Shown here one piece after another: positions 18,413 through 26,751 of a stretch of 64,000 nt of DNA (its first letter is position 1; each line of letters begins with the position of its first letter). Position numbers and translations under genes: made by a program. Origin of the DNA: an uncultured Bacteroidaceae bacterium. Lineage in GTDB: Bacteria > Bacteroidota > Bacteroidia > Bacteroidales > Bacteroidaceae. Under the pieces are notes generated by a model. It did not search any database. It was given only the letters and a program-made list of their open reading frames with translations, and was not told the DNA's origin. The stretch covers positions 1-64,000 of the forward strand of contig CAJOEI010000004.1 in NCBI GenBank assembly GCA_905233465.1. The letters run 5' to 3'.

Positions 18413-18420
18413 CAAATGTA
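18413..18420 (-). promoter_or_regulatory. -7 box of the Y-polymerase gene
   Basis: On the minus strand TACATTTG matches TAnnTTTG, 22 bases upstream of the ATG. No LexA-like operator was recognised. Confidence 0.55.
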
Positions 18421-18429
18421 CACACTTTT

Positions 18430-18700
18430 TTTTATTTCCTAATTCTCAATTCTAAATTTTCAACTTTCAATTGGTTCGACAGGCTCACTATAAATCAATT
18501 CTCAACTTTCAATTCTCCGCTCGAACTCTGATCGCTTGCCTAAGCAAGAATTGTGAATTATGAATTATGAATTGTCAACTTTCAATTCTCAATTGTCCGC
18601 TCAACCGCTGGTCGCTTGCCTAAGCAAGAACTTTCAATTATCCATTGTCAATTGTCAATTATCAATTGGCCTTCGGCCTCTGGTCTCCAACTGCGCTTAA
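18430..18700. repeat. Repeat mosaic: heptamers, GGTTCGAC element, two hairpin modules
   Basis: CAACTTT, CAATTCT, GAATTAT and CCATTGT heptamers surround a GGTTCGAC element (18471-18500), two CCGCTC double-hairpin modules (18517-18550 and 18597-18631) and the palindrome GGCC-TTC-GGCC (18668-18678). This is the first part of a 650-base gene-free stretch, 18392-19041. Confidence 0.8.
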
Positions 18701-18778
18701 CACACTCATTTGCAGCGCTTTGCAAAACCGGCAAAAGGCCCGGGGGTTAGCGGTTGATGATCCAGGAGGTTTGCACTA

Positions 18779-18888
18779 AAACATCCGGGCCTTTCACGTA
18801 AAAGTTCCAGGATCATTTTCCGCCAACCTCCGGATGTTTTCATGCCAACTTCTGGATGTTGTAGTCCTAACCTCTGGATGTTTCTGCG
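18779..18888. repeat. Five degenerate 22-bp tandem repeats
   Basis: Units begin at 18779, 18801, 18823, 18845 and 18867; the last three are clear (CCAACCTCCGGATGTTTTCA and variants), the first two diverged. A perfect 11-base inverted repeat AAAACATCCGG (18778-18788) / CCGGATGTTTT (18830-18840) spans the array. Confidence 0.65.
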
Positions 18889-18972
18889 ATACCAAGATTT
18901 ATATATGTAACTTTCTCGTGTCAGCAAGCCGGTGCGATGTCCAATTAGAGGCATTATTGTGGTGGGGGGTAT

Positions 18973-19017
18973 AGCACGACCCAGCTGCATCAACAGTAGA
19001 TGCAGCTGGGTCGTGCT
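18973..19017 (-). terminator. Perfect 19-bp stem-loop after the polysaccharide operon
   Basis: AGCACGACCCAGCTGCATC (18973-18991) pairs exactly with 18999-19017 around a seven-base loop. It lies 25 bases after the last stop codon of the operon. No T-run follows on either strand, so a terminator role is inferred from position; transcript-end stabilisation or a protein site is also possible. Confidence 0.5.
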
Positions 19018-19041
19018 TAGGAGGAATTAGCAAGTGTGGCG

Positions 19042-19530
19042 CTATGATGCGTTGGAGGTCTTATCGTCTATAAAATCCTCAATTGATTGGATTAGGGATA
19101 ATGATGCGCTGTTACCGATATGCTGGAGCGTTGTCTGATGCCCATTCAGCAGCATAGAGGTCAGTTCTTCTTCGTCCATTGCCACGTTGACCGCTCCCAT
19201 TTCCTTGAATTTCCGTGCCGTTGCCAATTGGTGTTCGTTGCGGTGCTCTCCTAAGGCGGCGATACGTGGGAAAACGATGATGGGCTTGTCCTGCTGTAGG
19301 GCTGATAGTATTGTACCCATTCCAGCGTGAGATATGATGAGACGTGCCTTGTCAAAGAGTGTGTTAAACTCGTCAGGGGCAAGGAAATCGACGGTCTTTA
19401 TGTTTTTAGGAGTGAAACCACATTGATAAACCTGCGCAACAACTTCCTCATTCAGTTGCGGCGCCAGTTCATCGATAATCTTGATGAGACGGTCAAATGG
19501 GAGCTGCGTGCCTATAGTGACAAAGATCAT
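19042..19530 (-). CDS. Alg13/PssE-like glycosyltransferase catalytic subunit
   Basis: A 162-residue single-domain protein matching the C-terminal, donor-binding half of GT-B transferases (Glyco_tran_28_C). MIFVTIGTQLPFDRLI opens the domain, and IISHAGMGTI (about residues 89-98) and KPIIVFPR bind the nucleotide-sugar. Such subunits work only with a membrane-anchoring Alg14/PssD partner, which is the next gene upstream. Together they would add one hexose or HexNAc to a lipid-linked repeat unit at the inner membrane. It is the last gene of the locus. Confidence 0.85.
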   Translation of the reverse strand: MIFVTIGTQLPFDRLIKIIDELAPQLNEEVVAQVYQCGFTPKNIKTVDFLAPDEFNTLFDKARLIISHAGMGTILSALQQDKPIIVFPRIAALGEHRNEHQLATARKFKEMGAVNVAMDEEELTSMLLNGHQTTLQHIGNSASLSLIQSIEDFIDDKTSNAS

Positions 19531-19534
19531 AGAG

Positions 19535-19572
19535 AGTTTACGGTTTAACGTTTACGGTTTACGGTTTAAATT
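19535..19572 (-). repeat. GTTTACG heptamer array
   Basis: Between the two transferase subunit genes the spacer is GTTTACG/GTTTAAC in tandem. Confidence 0.65.
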
Positions 19573-20031
19573 CTATATATTGTTCCCAAAGACATTGCCG
19601 GCATATTGTATCTTCTCCGTGGCAAGGTCTTTCCATTGGGTATAGGTGCGTGAAGCAAACTTTGATGCCATGCGTCCGCTTGCCGACAGATGTTCTGCAT
19701 TGGCGATGCTGTCAATCCAAATTGTTTTTCGTCCTAACAATTTCCCTGCCAGTAGAAAGACAAATCCAGGAGCAGCGCCAGTAGTTATAATGGCATCCGG
19801 GTTTTCTTGCCGTATCGTTTTCATAGCCTTGAAAAACGACGGTATCAGTTTCCATACATCCGTTCGGCTGAAATCGGATGTCTGAAAGAACTTCTGCCCC
19901 TCCACCATCGTGGCACATTTGGGATGGGTTGAGACATATACCATCTCACAGTGCTCCTCCATCGGCCGCGCTATCCTCAGCAACTGTATCCAGTGCCCGC
20001 CTATCGAGGCCACTGCAAGTACTTTTTTCAT
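19573..20031 (-). CDS. Alg14/PssD-like glycosyltransferase subunit with restored 5' end
   Basis: A 152-residue protein of the Alg14/PssD family: MKKVLAVASIGGHWIQLLRI carries the characteristic GGH, and TTGAAPGFVFLLAGKLLGRKTIW is the membrane-associated segment. It should recruit the Alg13-like subunit. Its first 22 codons lie in a 62-bp segment (19964-20025) repeated with one mismatch at 21634-21695, beyond the ATPase gene. The original start was evidently at 21704, overlapping the upstream gene's stop. The present copy has a start supplied by the inserted DNA and is intact. Confidence 0.85.
   Translation of the reverse strand: MKKVLAVASIGGHWIQLLRIARPMEEHCEMVYVSTHPKCATMVEGQKFFQTSDFSRTDVWKLIPSFFKAMKTIRQENPDAIITTGAAPGFVFLLAGKLLGRKTIWIDSIANAEHLSASGRMASKFASRTYTQWKDLATEKIQYAGNVFGNNI
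19964..20025 (-). repeat. 62-bp direct repeat, inner copy
   Basis: 61 of 62 bases match 21634-21695 in the same orientation; the only difference is at 20011. The two copies bound about 1.6 kb containing the ATPase gene. Confidence 0.9.
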
Positions 20032-20043
20032 GATTAAAGAATA

Positions 20044-21468
20044 TTAAACGGCAAACAAATCGCCCATGGTTATCTCATTCTGAATGAGGTTGTAGTTGTT
20101 ATTGTGAGTAACACCATTAGTTGTCACCATTACAAGATGGGGGGTGCGTCTGTCCTTCGAATGTTCTTGATATGCGCCAAGTTTGTTTTGCAGGTCATTC
20201 GCATAGTCTTTGTCGATTGTGAAGACATAATCAGAGTGCTTCATCTCACAAAGATCAGTAAAGCCATCGGCCCGCTGAATCACCAAGTCAATCTGTGCCC
20301 CGCGTCTCTCATCCGTCCCACGGGCAAACCAGGAACACACGTTTGTCTGAACACCCGAAATACCAAGGGCATATTTTATCTGATGAATGTGCTGTAGGCA
20401 TATTCGCTCAAAGGCATGTCCCCTCCATGTGTTATGGGATGTCGAGGTGAAGGTGTTCGACCAATAACGTTCATCGTTAAAGGCATTTTTCTTAATGCAG
20501 AGATAATAGAACAGGGTGTAGTTGTCTATAAGCTGATACATGGCATTTGTCTCAGTAGTATCAGCAGAAGCAAAACGGCGGATAAATCCACATTCCTCCA
20601 GTTCTTCCAATATCGTAGAGAAAGTACCTCCATCGGAGAGTTTACTTGCCTTCAGTATTTCCTCTCTGGTCATCCCCGACTTTCTTCCATCACTCAAGCA
20701 CTCAATAACTTTAAGATAATTCTCCGGACGTTTGAAAAGGATGGCATAAAGAGCCTCAAACTCATCACGGAGTTGAGCTGTCTCTGTATAAAACAGTTGG
20801 TCAATATTCTGTGCCACACTCAAGCCCTTTTTGAGGAAACTCCAATAGTAAGGTATGCCACCAAGAATCATGTAGAGTTCCAGCACATCCTTTCTTCCAA
20901 GAGCAAGATTCGCACTCTTTGCAAAAAGTTCGCACTCACGGAGCGTAAAGGGAACAAGTTTAATTCGGTTGGTCAATCTCCCGCGAAGGCCACCTTTGTC
21001 CTTCAGTAGTTTCTTGCTAATCCACGAGGTGGCACTGCCGCACACGATGAGTACGATGTCTTTCTCACGACGTGCCGTAACCCATCCGTTCCAAAAGTTT
21101 TCCAACGCACCAATCAGGTTACCCTTAGGTGTGTCCATCCATGGAAGTTCATCAATAAACAAAACTTTCTTTCCAGCCGGGGCTTGATTAATTAGCACTT
21201 TCAGCAATTCAAAAGCCTCAATCCAGTTTTTGGGAATGGCGCACTTTATTCCTGCTGCCACCAAGGAGTTACGGAATGCCGTCAGCTGCTGACGAAGCGT
21301 TCCTTTTGAAATTCCTGTGTGTTGGAAACAGAACTGATAGTTGAAAGTCTCACGAATAAGATACGTTTTTCCTACACGTCGCCTGCCATAGACGGCACAA
21401 AACTGTGACTCCTCTTTTTCAAGAAGTCCTTGCAATTCCCGTTGTTCTTTTTCGCGTCCGATAATCAT
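20044..21468 (-). CDS. AAA ATPase with DUF234-type C-terminal domain, inserted in the capsule locus
   Basis: A 474-residue archaeal-type AAA ATPase. Walker A is GRRRVGKT (28-35) and Walker B is VLFIDELPW near residue 105; the C-terminal ~150 residues, with GAQIDLVIQRADGFTDLCEMK, match the nuclease-like DUF234 domain (D...E-x-K). These proteins are widespread in Bacteroidota and archaea with unclear roles, perhaps tied to mobile elements or defence. It has no link to polysaccharide synthesis. It has its own promoter and lies between 62-bp direct copies of the 5' end of the alg14-like gene, which marks it as inserted cargo. Confidence 0.85.
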   Translation of the reverse strand: MIIGREKEQRELQGLLEKEESQFCAVYGRRRVGKTYLIRETFNYQFCFQHTGISKGTLRQQLTAFRNSLVAAGIKCAIPKNWIEAFELLKVLINQAPAGKKVLFIDELPWMDTPKGNLIGALENFWNGWVTARREKDIVLIVCGSATSWISKKLLKDKGGLRGRLTNRIKLVPFTLRECELFAKSANLALGRKDVLELYMILGGIPYYWSFLKKGLSVAQNIDQLFYTETAQLRDEFEALYAILFKRPENYLKVIECLSDGRKSGMTREEILKASKLSDGGTFSTILEELEECGFIRRFASADTTETNAMYQLIDNYTLFYYLCIKKNAFNDERYWSNTFTSTSHNTWRGHAFERICLQHIHQIKYALGISGVQTNVCSWFARGTDERRGAQIDLVIQRADGFTDLCEMKHSDYVFTIDKDYANDLQNKLGAYQEHSKDRRTPHLVMVTTNGVTHNNNYNLIQNEITMGDLFAV

Positions 21469-21500
21469 AGATGCACACTTGCTATATTACAAATCCGCTG

Positions 21501-21508
21501 CAAATATA
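21501..21508 (-). promoter_or_regulatory. -7 box of the inserted ATPase gene
   Basis: On the minus strand TATATTTG fits TAnnTTTG, 33 bases upstream of the ATG, and lies inside the insertion. The -33 region is AT-rich without a clear TTTG. Confidence 0.5.
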
Positions 21509-21560
21509 TTGAAAATATTCTTATAACTAGCGGAAATGTTCCTTTTTCTTTCGTTTTTCG

Positions 21561-21704
21561 CTAAAAATAACGTTTTTTAATCTGTTCATCTATGTTATCA
21601 GATCTATAAAAAGCATATTTCACATTTGAGACAGGCCGCGCTATCCTCAGCAACTGTATCCAGTGCCCGCCTATCGAGGCAACTGCAAGTACTTTCCCTT
21701 TCAT
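21561..21704 (-). pseudogene. Severed 5' end of the alg14-like gene
   Basis: An ATG at 21704 overlaps the stop of the upstream glycosyltransferase (ATGA) and reads MKGKVLAVASIGGHWIQLL like the intact gene. After 24 codons it passes into unrelated DNA (VSNVKYAFYRSDN) and ends at TAG, 47 residues in all. It is the remnant left when the ATPase unit was inserted. Confidence 0.8.
21634..21695 (-). repeat. 62-bp direct repeat, outer copy
   Basis: Matches 19964-20025 at 61 of 62 positions; this is the copy in the original operon position. Confidence 0.9.
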
Positions 21705-22756
21705 TCCTCTATTAATCCTATATTTTTCAGATAATCTGCCGACAGGGCATTCTTTGCTTCATATTTTGTTGCCTCAGCCCGGGCGTTGCGTGCCATCGCT
21801 GGTAGGGCGACTTGTCCTGAGATGCATTTCTCCATAACGTTCATCAATGCCTCCACGTTATGGACAGGATAGATGATGCCAAGCTTCCCGTCGGTGATGG
21901 CCTCGGCATTGTGTGCCCAGTCTGAAGCCAGCACCGGCAAAGCGGCAATGAATGCATCGATGAATACGCCAGCGAACCCCTCGGAAGGGTGGAATGTCGG
22001 GAAGAGCATGGCGTGATATGAGGCCAGGGTGTCGTAACCCTCATTGGTGCGAAGGTCCAGCAGACCGTGCCAACTTACATTTTCCAGTAAACAAACTTCC
22101 TTCAGGAATTGTTCGCGGTAGTCAGCATCTATCTTTCCAAAAAAGTCGACGGAGAAACGAGACTGAAGACCTTTAGAATTGAGGCGCCGAACAGCTTCTA
22201 TGATGTAATCGCAGCCCTTGCTTGGCATGATGCGGCTGAGGAACACAAAACGGATGGTCTCGCTCTCAGCCCTCGATGCCAGAGCCTTCTCCATATCGGG
22301 ATAATAGGGAATGGGTTTGAAGTTAGAGACGAAGCGGGCATTGGTCACGCCAGCCTCTTTCAACTCGTCAATCATACTATGGCATTGCACGAGATTGTAT
22401 TTGATGTAATTGAACACATCAGCCCTAAATTTGCCGTCTCTGACCTGTTTGGCAAAAGCACCGCCAATAACCCAGTAGATGATGTCGCGCCTGACATGCA
22501 GACCCTTGAACAGCCGCAGAATGGAATAGACATTCTTTGCCGATGTTGAGAAGATAATGGTGGCCTTGGGCTTGGCAAGCAATGCCCACAAAGCTTGAAC
22601 ATACACCCACGGATGGCGACGTTTCTCAAAGAAGTCCAAGACCGTCACCTTGCAGTACTTTTTCAGTTCCGCAATGATGTATTGGTTCTTGGTCGTCTCG
22701 CCATCAACAGGTGCTTTCCCCAGGTTCACCCAGCCGACAAAAATGATGCTCTTCAT
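21701..22756 (-). CDS. Family 4 glycosyltransferase
   Basis: A 351-residue GT-B transferase. The N-terminal domain starts MKSIIFVGWVNLGKAPVDGE, and the C-terminal domain has FVFLSRIMPSKGCDYIIEAV (about 180-200) and the donor-binding FHPSEGFAGVFIDAFIAALPVL (about 266-287), with the E-x7-E pattern of retaining GT4 enzymes modified. It would add a sugar to the capsule repeat unit in the cytoplasm. Its stop overlaps the remnant start of the alg14-like gene, showing the two were once coupled. Confidence 0.88.
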   Translation of the reverse strand: MKSIIFVGWVNLGKAPVDGETTKNQYIIAELKKYCKVTVLDFFEKRRHPWVYVQALWALLAKPKATIIFSTSAKNVYSILRLFKGLHVRRDIIYWVIGGAFAKQVRDGKFRADVFNYIKYNLVQCHSMIDELKEAGVTNARFVSNFKPIPYYPDMEKALASRAESETIRFVFLSRIMPSKGCDYIIEAVRRLNSKGLQSRFSVDFFGKIDADYREQFLKEVCLLENVSWHGLLDLRTNEGYDTLASYHAMLFPTFHPSEGFAGVFIDAFIAALPVLASDWAHNAEAITDGKLGIIYPVHNVEALMNVMEKCISGQVALPAMARNARAEATKYEAKNALSADYLKNIGLIEE

Positions 22757-22768
22757 TTGGTTTATGGG

Positions 22769-25147
22769 TTACTTAATGATGACCTTCCTGCGAGTTCCGT
22801 CAGAATAGAGGATGATGTTCACGCCTCGTTGCTTCTCGGGTAACTTTCTACCTGACACATCATAGATGGCTTCAACAGTATTGCCTCTGTTGACTGACAG
22901 ATTATCAACCATGGTAGCTTCAGCTATCATGAATGTGACGGAGTCGCCAGGCCCACATGCAGTGAGGCTGGGCAGAATCTCTGCCGTGTCGTAGGTGTAA
23001 GTGTCTGTCTTTCCATCTTCATGGGTGACTGTCATCGTCCATGCGGCATTACTACCTTCGGCGCGGAGCGAGAGGGGGAACGACGTAAACCATGCACCGC
23101 TGAATCGTCCTGTTCGCAATGGGGTGTCACCAATGAAGATGCTTCTGCTGTCATCTTCATCGTTCAGGATGCTGACGGGGATGACATGACCAAGCGAGAA
23201 ATAGCCGGCCATTTGCTGATAGACCTGTTTTGGACGATCATTAACATAAGTCAATAGACGATTGACGCGATTCTGGAATTTGTTAAGTGTTGACATGTTA
23301 TTATATGCAGCAAAGGTTGGTGTAATCTCGTCCAATATCTCATCATACATTTCCATAATGATGGGCTTGCAGACATCGGGACGCAGAAAGTCACCGAGGT
23401 AAGTGGCGTATGTGGCGAGGAAACGGTTGAGGAACTCTGGGAAACTCATCATCTTTTCATAGAGGCATCTCGACAAAACCACCTTTTCAACATGGGAACT
23501 TGCATATTCCGCGTCATCGGGGTTGTCTGTGCCCAGCATATATTTAAACATATTCCATGAAGCATTATGGTTGCCAACATAGTCTAAATCCTTTACGATC
23601 CAATGCCACTTGTGCCCATCGCCATTCTGTCTCCAAATTGCTACATTATTTTGAGGAAAATCAGTGTTTGAACTATAACATTCAGCGATGAAGGCATTCA
23701 TGAAATTCTCAATGTTCATGGTTTCAGTCATATCCTCGTATGTAACATCGCTTCTATGGTAGAGTATATAGAAAGAATTAAAATATGGGGTATTGACATA
23801 GTTTGAAGATCTGTAATTATTGTCAATAGCAATTTCAACATCTTTGTCATCTATATCATAGTTGCTAGCGACATAATCCTCGTTGGAGCGCTCACGGAAA
23901 CCATAGACACCCTTGTAAACGCCATTGATGTAAACGATAACGGGCTCGTAGGCCTGCCAGTCAATCTCGTCAATGTTTGTTCCGAAGAATTTCTGTATGG
24001 CTTCATCCTCAATGCGAGCTCTCAGACAGTTAGTACCTCCGTTTCTCAGCATGAAGGACTTCACTTTGGTCACCTCTGGTTTATCACGCCAGAAATCGCC
24101 CTTGAAATTTTTCTTGCCAAAACGGTTCTTGGCATAGCATTTAATGCTCTTCTGTGGCATCTCACGTGATTTAGCACCACCTACAGCCATTTCTCCACTC
24201 TGGTTAAAAACTGTTATGCCATTCTGTGTATTGAAATACTCAAAGTTGGCAGGACGCCGCCAGTCATATTTATAGTTGGGCATTCCGTCGGTGCTGTCGT
24301 TCGAAAGGATTCCTTTCTCGCTGCTGTAGAGGAAAGTTTCGTCTGTAGTGATGCAGACAATGGGCAACTTGGTTTCCCGGGGATGGAAGATGTAGGAATG
24401 GGTTGTTGAACGGGAAGGCAGCATCCGGCTTGACAACAGCTTGGCTCTGATGACCATGCTTCTATCAACGTTGATTGTGAAGTGGGTGTCGTTGTCAGAT
24501 TCCCATGTAGGCTCGCTACCGTTCAAGGTAAGATAAATGCGCGTATCCTCTGGCACACCTTCAGGCATGCTGACGGTGACGGACTCTGGGCCGTTTGTCA
24601 TCACATGTCCTTCGACGGAAAAGAGCGGTTCTGGCAACACCTCGTCGCACCCCTCGCTATTGTTGGACGCTCCTGGCGTGGGTGTCAGTTCATACTGCCA
24701 CTCGTCGCTGCCGTCGGTCACTCGACCGTATGCAATGTTAGGTGCAGGCATTTTCTTGTAAAAGACGGAATCGACAAGTGCACCCGTGTTGTCAAACAAG
24801 AAGAGTTCGCCCTTGCCTGCCTCCAGATTTAAGTTGTAATGGAAGGGTGTGCCTGTTGTCTTATCGCAGTATAGCATCAGATGCGCACCAGGCTCTATAC
24901 CAACGGCACTTGACGACAACGGATAAGCTTCTGCAAACACATCTGTCAGACCGATGCGGTAACCCTTGAGGGCAACTGCCTGGTCACTTCCGTTATATAG
25001 TTCCACCCATGAATCTGGAAAATCATGGTTAACCATCATAAAGTCCACATTCGACTGCATCATCTCATTGATAAGCAGTCTTCCTTGTGCAGCAGCAAGC
25101 GTGCAGCAAAAAGGAACAAGAAATAGAATAAGAAATCTCCGTTTCAC
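22769..25147 (-). CDS. Secreted CotH-kinase-family protein with lamin-tail domain and sorting tail
   Basis: A 792-residue exported protein. After a signal peptide (ending near residue 20) a lamin-tail domain covers about 22-150 (LLINEMMQSN, WVELYNGSD). A short beta-rich link follows, with TLNGSEPT like chitobiase C-terminal repeats. Residues about 265-640 are the CotH kinase-like domain (VYGFRERSNEDYVA, HWIVKDLDYVGN with the DxD-type active site). The end IYDVSGRKL...RKVIIK resembles a type IX secretion sorting tail. CotH proteins phosphorylate secreted proteins in spore formers; here the target is unknown. The start is GTG. An exported kinase-like protein inside a capsule locus is unusual. 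Confidence 0.82.
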   Translation of the reverse strand: MKRRFLILFLVPFCCTLAAAQGRLLINEMMQSNVDFMMVNHDFPDSWVELYNGSDQAVALKGYRIGLTDVFAEAYPLSSSAVGIEPGAHLMLYCDKTTGTPFHYNLNLEAGKGELFLFDNTGALVDSVFYKKMPAPNIAYGRVTDGSDEWQYELTPTPGASNNSEGCDEVLPEPLFSVEGHVMTNGPESVTVSMPEGVPEDTRIYLTLNGSEPTWESDNDTHFTINVDRSMVIRAKLLSSRMLPSRSTTHSYIFHPRETKLPIVCITTDETFLYSSEKGILSNDSTDGMPNYKYDWRRPANFEYFNTQNGITVFNQSGEMAVGGAKSREMPQKSIKCYAKNRFGKKNFKGDFWRDKPEVTKVKSFMLRNGGTNCLRARIEDEAIQKFFGTNIDEIDWQAYEPVIVYINGVYKGVYGFRERSNEDYVASNYDIDDKDVEIAIDNNYRSSNYVNTPYFNSFYILYHRSDVTYEDMTETMNIENFMNAFIAECYSSNTDFPQNNVAIWRQNGDGHKWHWIVKDLDYVGNHNASWNMFKYMLGTDNPDDAEYASSHVEKVVLSRCLYEKMMSFPEFLNRFLATYATYLGDFLRPDVCKPIIMEMYDEILDEITPTFAAYNNMSTLNKFQNRVNRLLTYVNDRPKQVYQQMAGYFSLGHVIPVSILNDEDDSRSIFIGDTPLRTGRFSGAWFTSFPLSLRAEGSNAAWTMTVTHEDGKTDTYTYDTAEILPSLTACGPGDSVTFMIAEATMVDNLSVNRGNTVEAIYDVSGRKLPEKQRGVNIILYSDGTRRKVIIK

Positions 25148-25180
25148 AGTCTTTGTTAATGTATTGTTTTTTTTGATTTG

Positions 25181-25732
25181 TCAATTCTTGATTCTGATAA
25201 CCTTGGCTGGCACTCCGGCCACGATGGCATTGTCTGGGATATCCTTGGTAACAACTGCCCCAGCACCGACAGTAACATTATTGCCTATGACCACAGGGCC
25301 AATAATAGTGGCACCTGTATTGACGAGGCAGTTGTCCCCGATTTCAAAATAGCACGGTCCTGGATGATTCTTACCTATCACCACCATAGGCAGAACACTG
25401 CAATTTTTACCTAACTTCACATATTTCCCAAATCTCCTGAAGCCTGCATGGATAGGATAGAACCCAGGTCCTACCACATTGGGATAAATAAACAATTCTG
25501 ATTTCAGTTTTAGTCTCCGATAATTCCACCACCAGAAGAGGTATGGGATTTGCTCCAATATGTTCCTTTTCTTGTTTAGCCAATATTCATAGTGGCGCAA
25601 TGCCACCATGAACGCCCGAATGTAATATTCGTCACTTCTGGTTATCCATTTTATGAACAGGTGATTAGGGTGTCCGTACGCTTGTTGATCTGCCTTCAGA
25701 TAAGCTCGAAGATCTTCTTTAGACTTTATCAT
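25181..25732 (-). CDS. CysE-like hexapeptide O-acetyltransferase
   Basis: A 183-residue acetyltransferase with a helical N-terminus like serine acetyltransferase (about 1-100) and a left-handed beta-helix (IGDNCLVNTGATIIG, IGNNVTVGAGAVVTKDIPDN). The end AGVPAKVIRIKN is standard. Putative catalytic His is in GKNHPGP. It should acetylate a sugar hydroxyl or amine with acetyl-CoA. The start overlaps the stop of the upstream glycosyltransferase (ATGA). Plain CysE is less likely in this context. Confidence 0.85.
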   Translation of the reverse strand: MIKSKEDLRAYLKADQQAYGHPNHLFIKWITRSDEYYIRAFMVALRHYEYWLNKKRNILEQIPYLFWWWNYRRLKLKSELFIYPNVVGPGFYPIHAGFRRFGKYVKLGKNCSVLPMVVIGKNHPGPCYFEIGDNCLVNTGATIIGPVVIGNNVTVGAGAVVTKDIPDNAIVAGVPAKVIRIKN

Positions 25733-26718
25733 TTTATGAATAGTATAAGTTTCAGTAATAGTTTTAGCATCTTGTATGAGCGCGACAACGCAAGCTGCCG
25801 TGTCATTTTAAGATAGGATACAGAGGGCTTCGCTGTCTGCACGATGTGCCGGATGGTGGGATCGTCCAAAAGGCAGGCCATGTCCCATCCCTGCGCCACG
25901 GATTTCTGCAAGTTGGAATAGATGCGCACGCGGAAGAACCAATTGCACATCTCCTGTTCGGGAAACGTCATACCCCATGATTGGTACATAGCTCGAAGGT
26001 CTTTATAGAGGAATATGATGGTCTTGTAATAGTCGGCATGCGACTTGCCTGCCGTTTGTGTAGGCATGGCGCGGTAGTAGTAACCGCTGTAGGATATGAG
26101 ACGCAGGGACTGGACACAGCTATAATAGCGATAGTTAAATACAATATCCTGCGAGCGTTTCAGCGAGGGAAACTCCACCTGATTATCACGAATGACAGAC
26201 AACTTAAAGAGTTTCTGTGTAGGGTTGCTGACCACTCCCGTGCGGAGCATCTGCATATAGGCATGGCGCACAGCCTCTTGTCCGACAATGGTCTCGTCGG
26301 CCAAATGCTTGGGCAAAATCCTTTTCACTTGCCCCTTTGAATCACATTCCACCTTGATTCTCGTAGAAGCCACAAGGTCGTAATCGCCTTCACTTTGTGC
26401 TTCATAGAGTTTTTCCAACAGCTGCGGTTCTATCCAGTCGTCGGGATCGACAAACATCACCAACTCTCCCTGGCAATGTGCCAGTCCTGCATTGCGTGCT
26501 GGGCCACTGCCGGCATTCTCTTGCCAATAAACAGAGAAACGGCTGTCTGTCTTACAGAATTCTTGAGCTATCTCATACGACCCATCGGTGGCTCCATCAA
26601 TAATGACAATAACCTCTATATTCCGATAGGTCTGTGCTGACACACTCTCCAAGCATTGCTGCAAGTACTGCGCTACGTTGTAGGTGGGTAGCACTACGCT
26701 GATGAGGGGGCTGTTCAT
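25729..26718 (-). CDS. Family 2 glycosyltransferase
   Basis: A 329-residue GT2 enzyme: PLISVVLPTYNVAQYLQQCL, VIIDGATDGS, then the DxD in FVDPDDWIEPQ (about residues 90-100). The C-terminal half is helical with a hydrophobic end (KMLKLLLKLILFIK) that may touch the membrane. It adds a sugar to the lipid-linked unit. It is preceded by a heptamer spacer (26719-26750) and overlaps the next acetyltransferase gene by four bases. Confidence 0.88.
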   Translation of the reverse strand: MNSPLISVVLPTYNVAQYLQQCLESVSAQTYRNIEVIVIIDGATDGSYEIAQEFCKTDSRFSVYWQENAGSGPARNAGLAHCQGELVMFVDPDDWIEPQLLEKLYEAQSEGDYDLVASTRIKVECDSKGQVKRILPKHLADETIVGQEAVRHAYMQMLRTGVVSNPTQKLFKLSVIRDNQVEFPSLKRSQDIVFNYRYYSCVQSLRLISYSGYYYRAMPTQTAGKSHADYYKTIIFLYKDLRAMYQSWGMTFPEQEMCNWFFRVRIYSNLQKSVAQGWDMACLLDDPTIRHIVQTAKPSVSYLKMTRQLALSRSYKMLKLLLKLILFIK

Positions 26719-26751
26719 GAATTGAAAATTGAAAGTTGAAAATTGAAAGTT
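26719..26751 (-). repeat. Heptamer array (GAAAATT / GAAAGTT)
   Basis: A 33-base spacer of tandem heptamers between the acetyltransferase and glycosyltransferase genes. Confidence 0.65.

Noticed and set aside
18779-18888. Possible CRISPR array
   Set aside because: The 22-bp units are contiguous with no spacers, and no cas genes are near.
18706-18993. 95-codon minus-strand frame
   Set aside because: It consists of the 22-bp tandem repeats and the arm of the large stem-loop, with no protein-like features.
20044-21468. ATPase as part of a restriction or toxin system
   Set aside because: No methylase, nuclease or toxin gene accompanies it; the only unusual context is the duplicated alg14 start.
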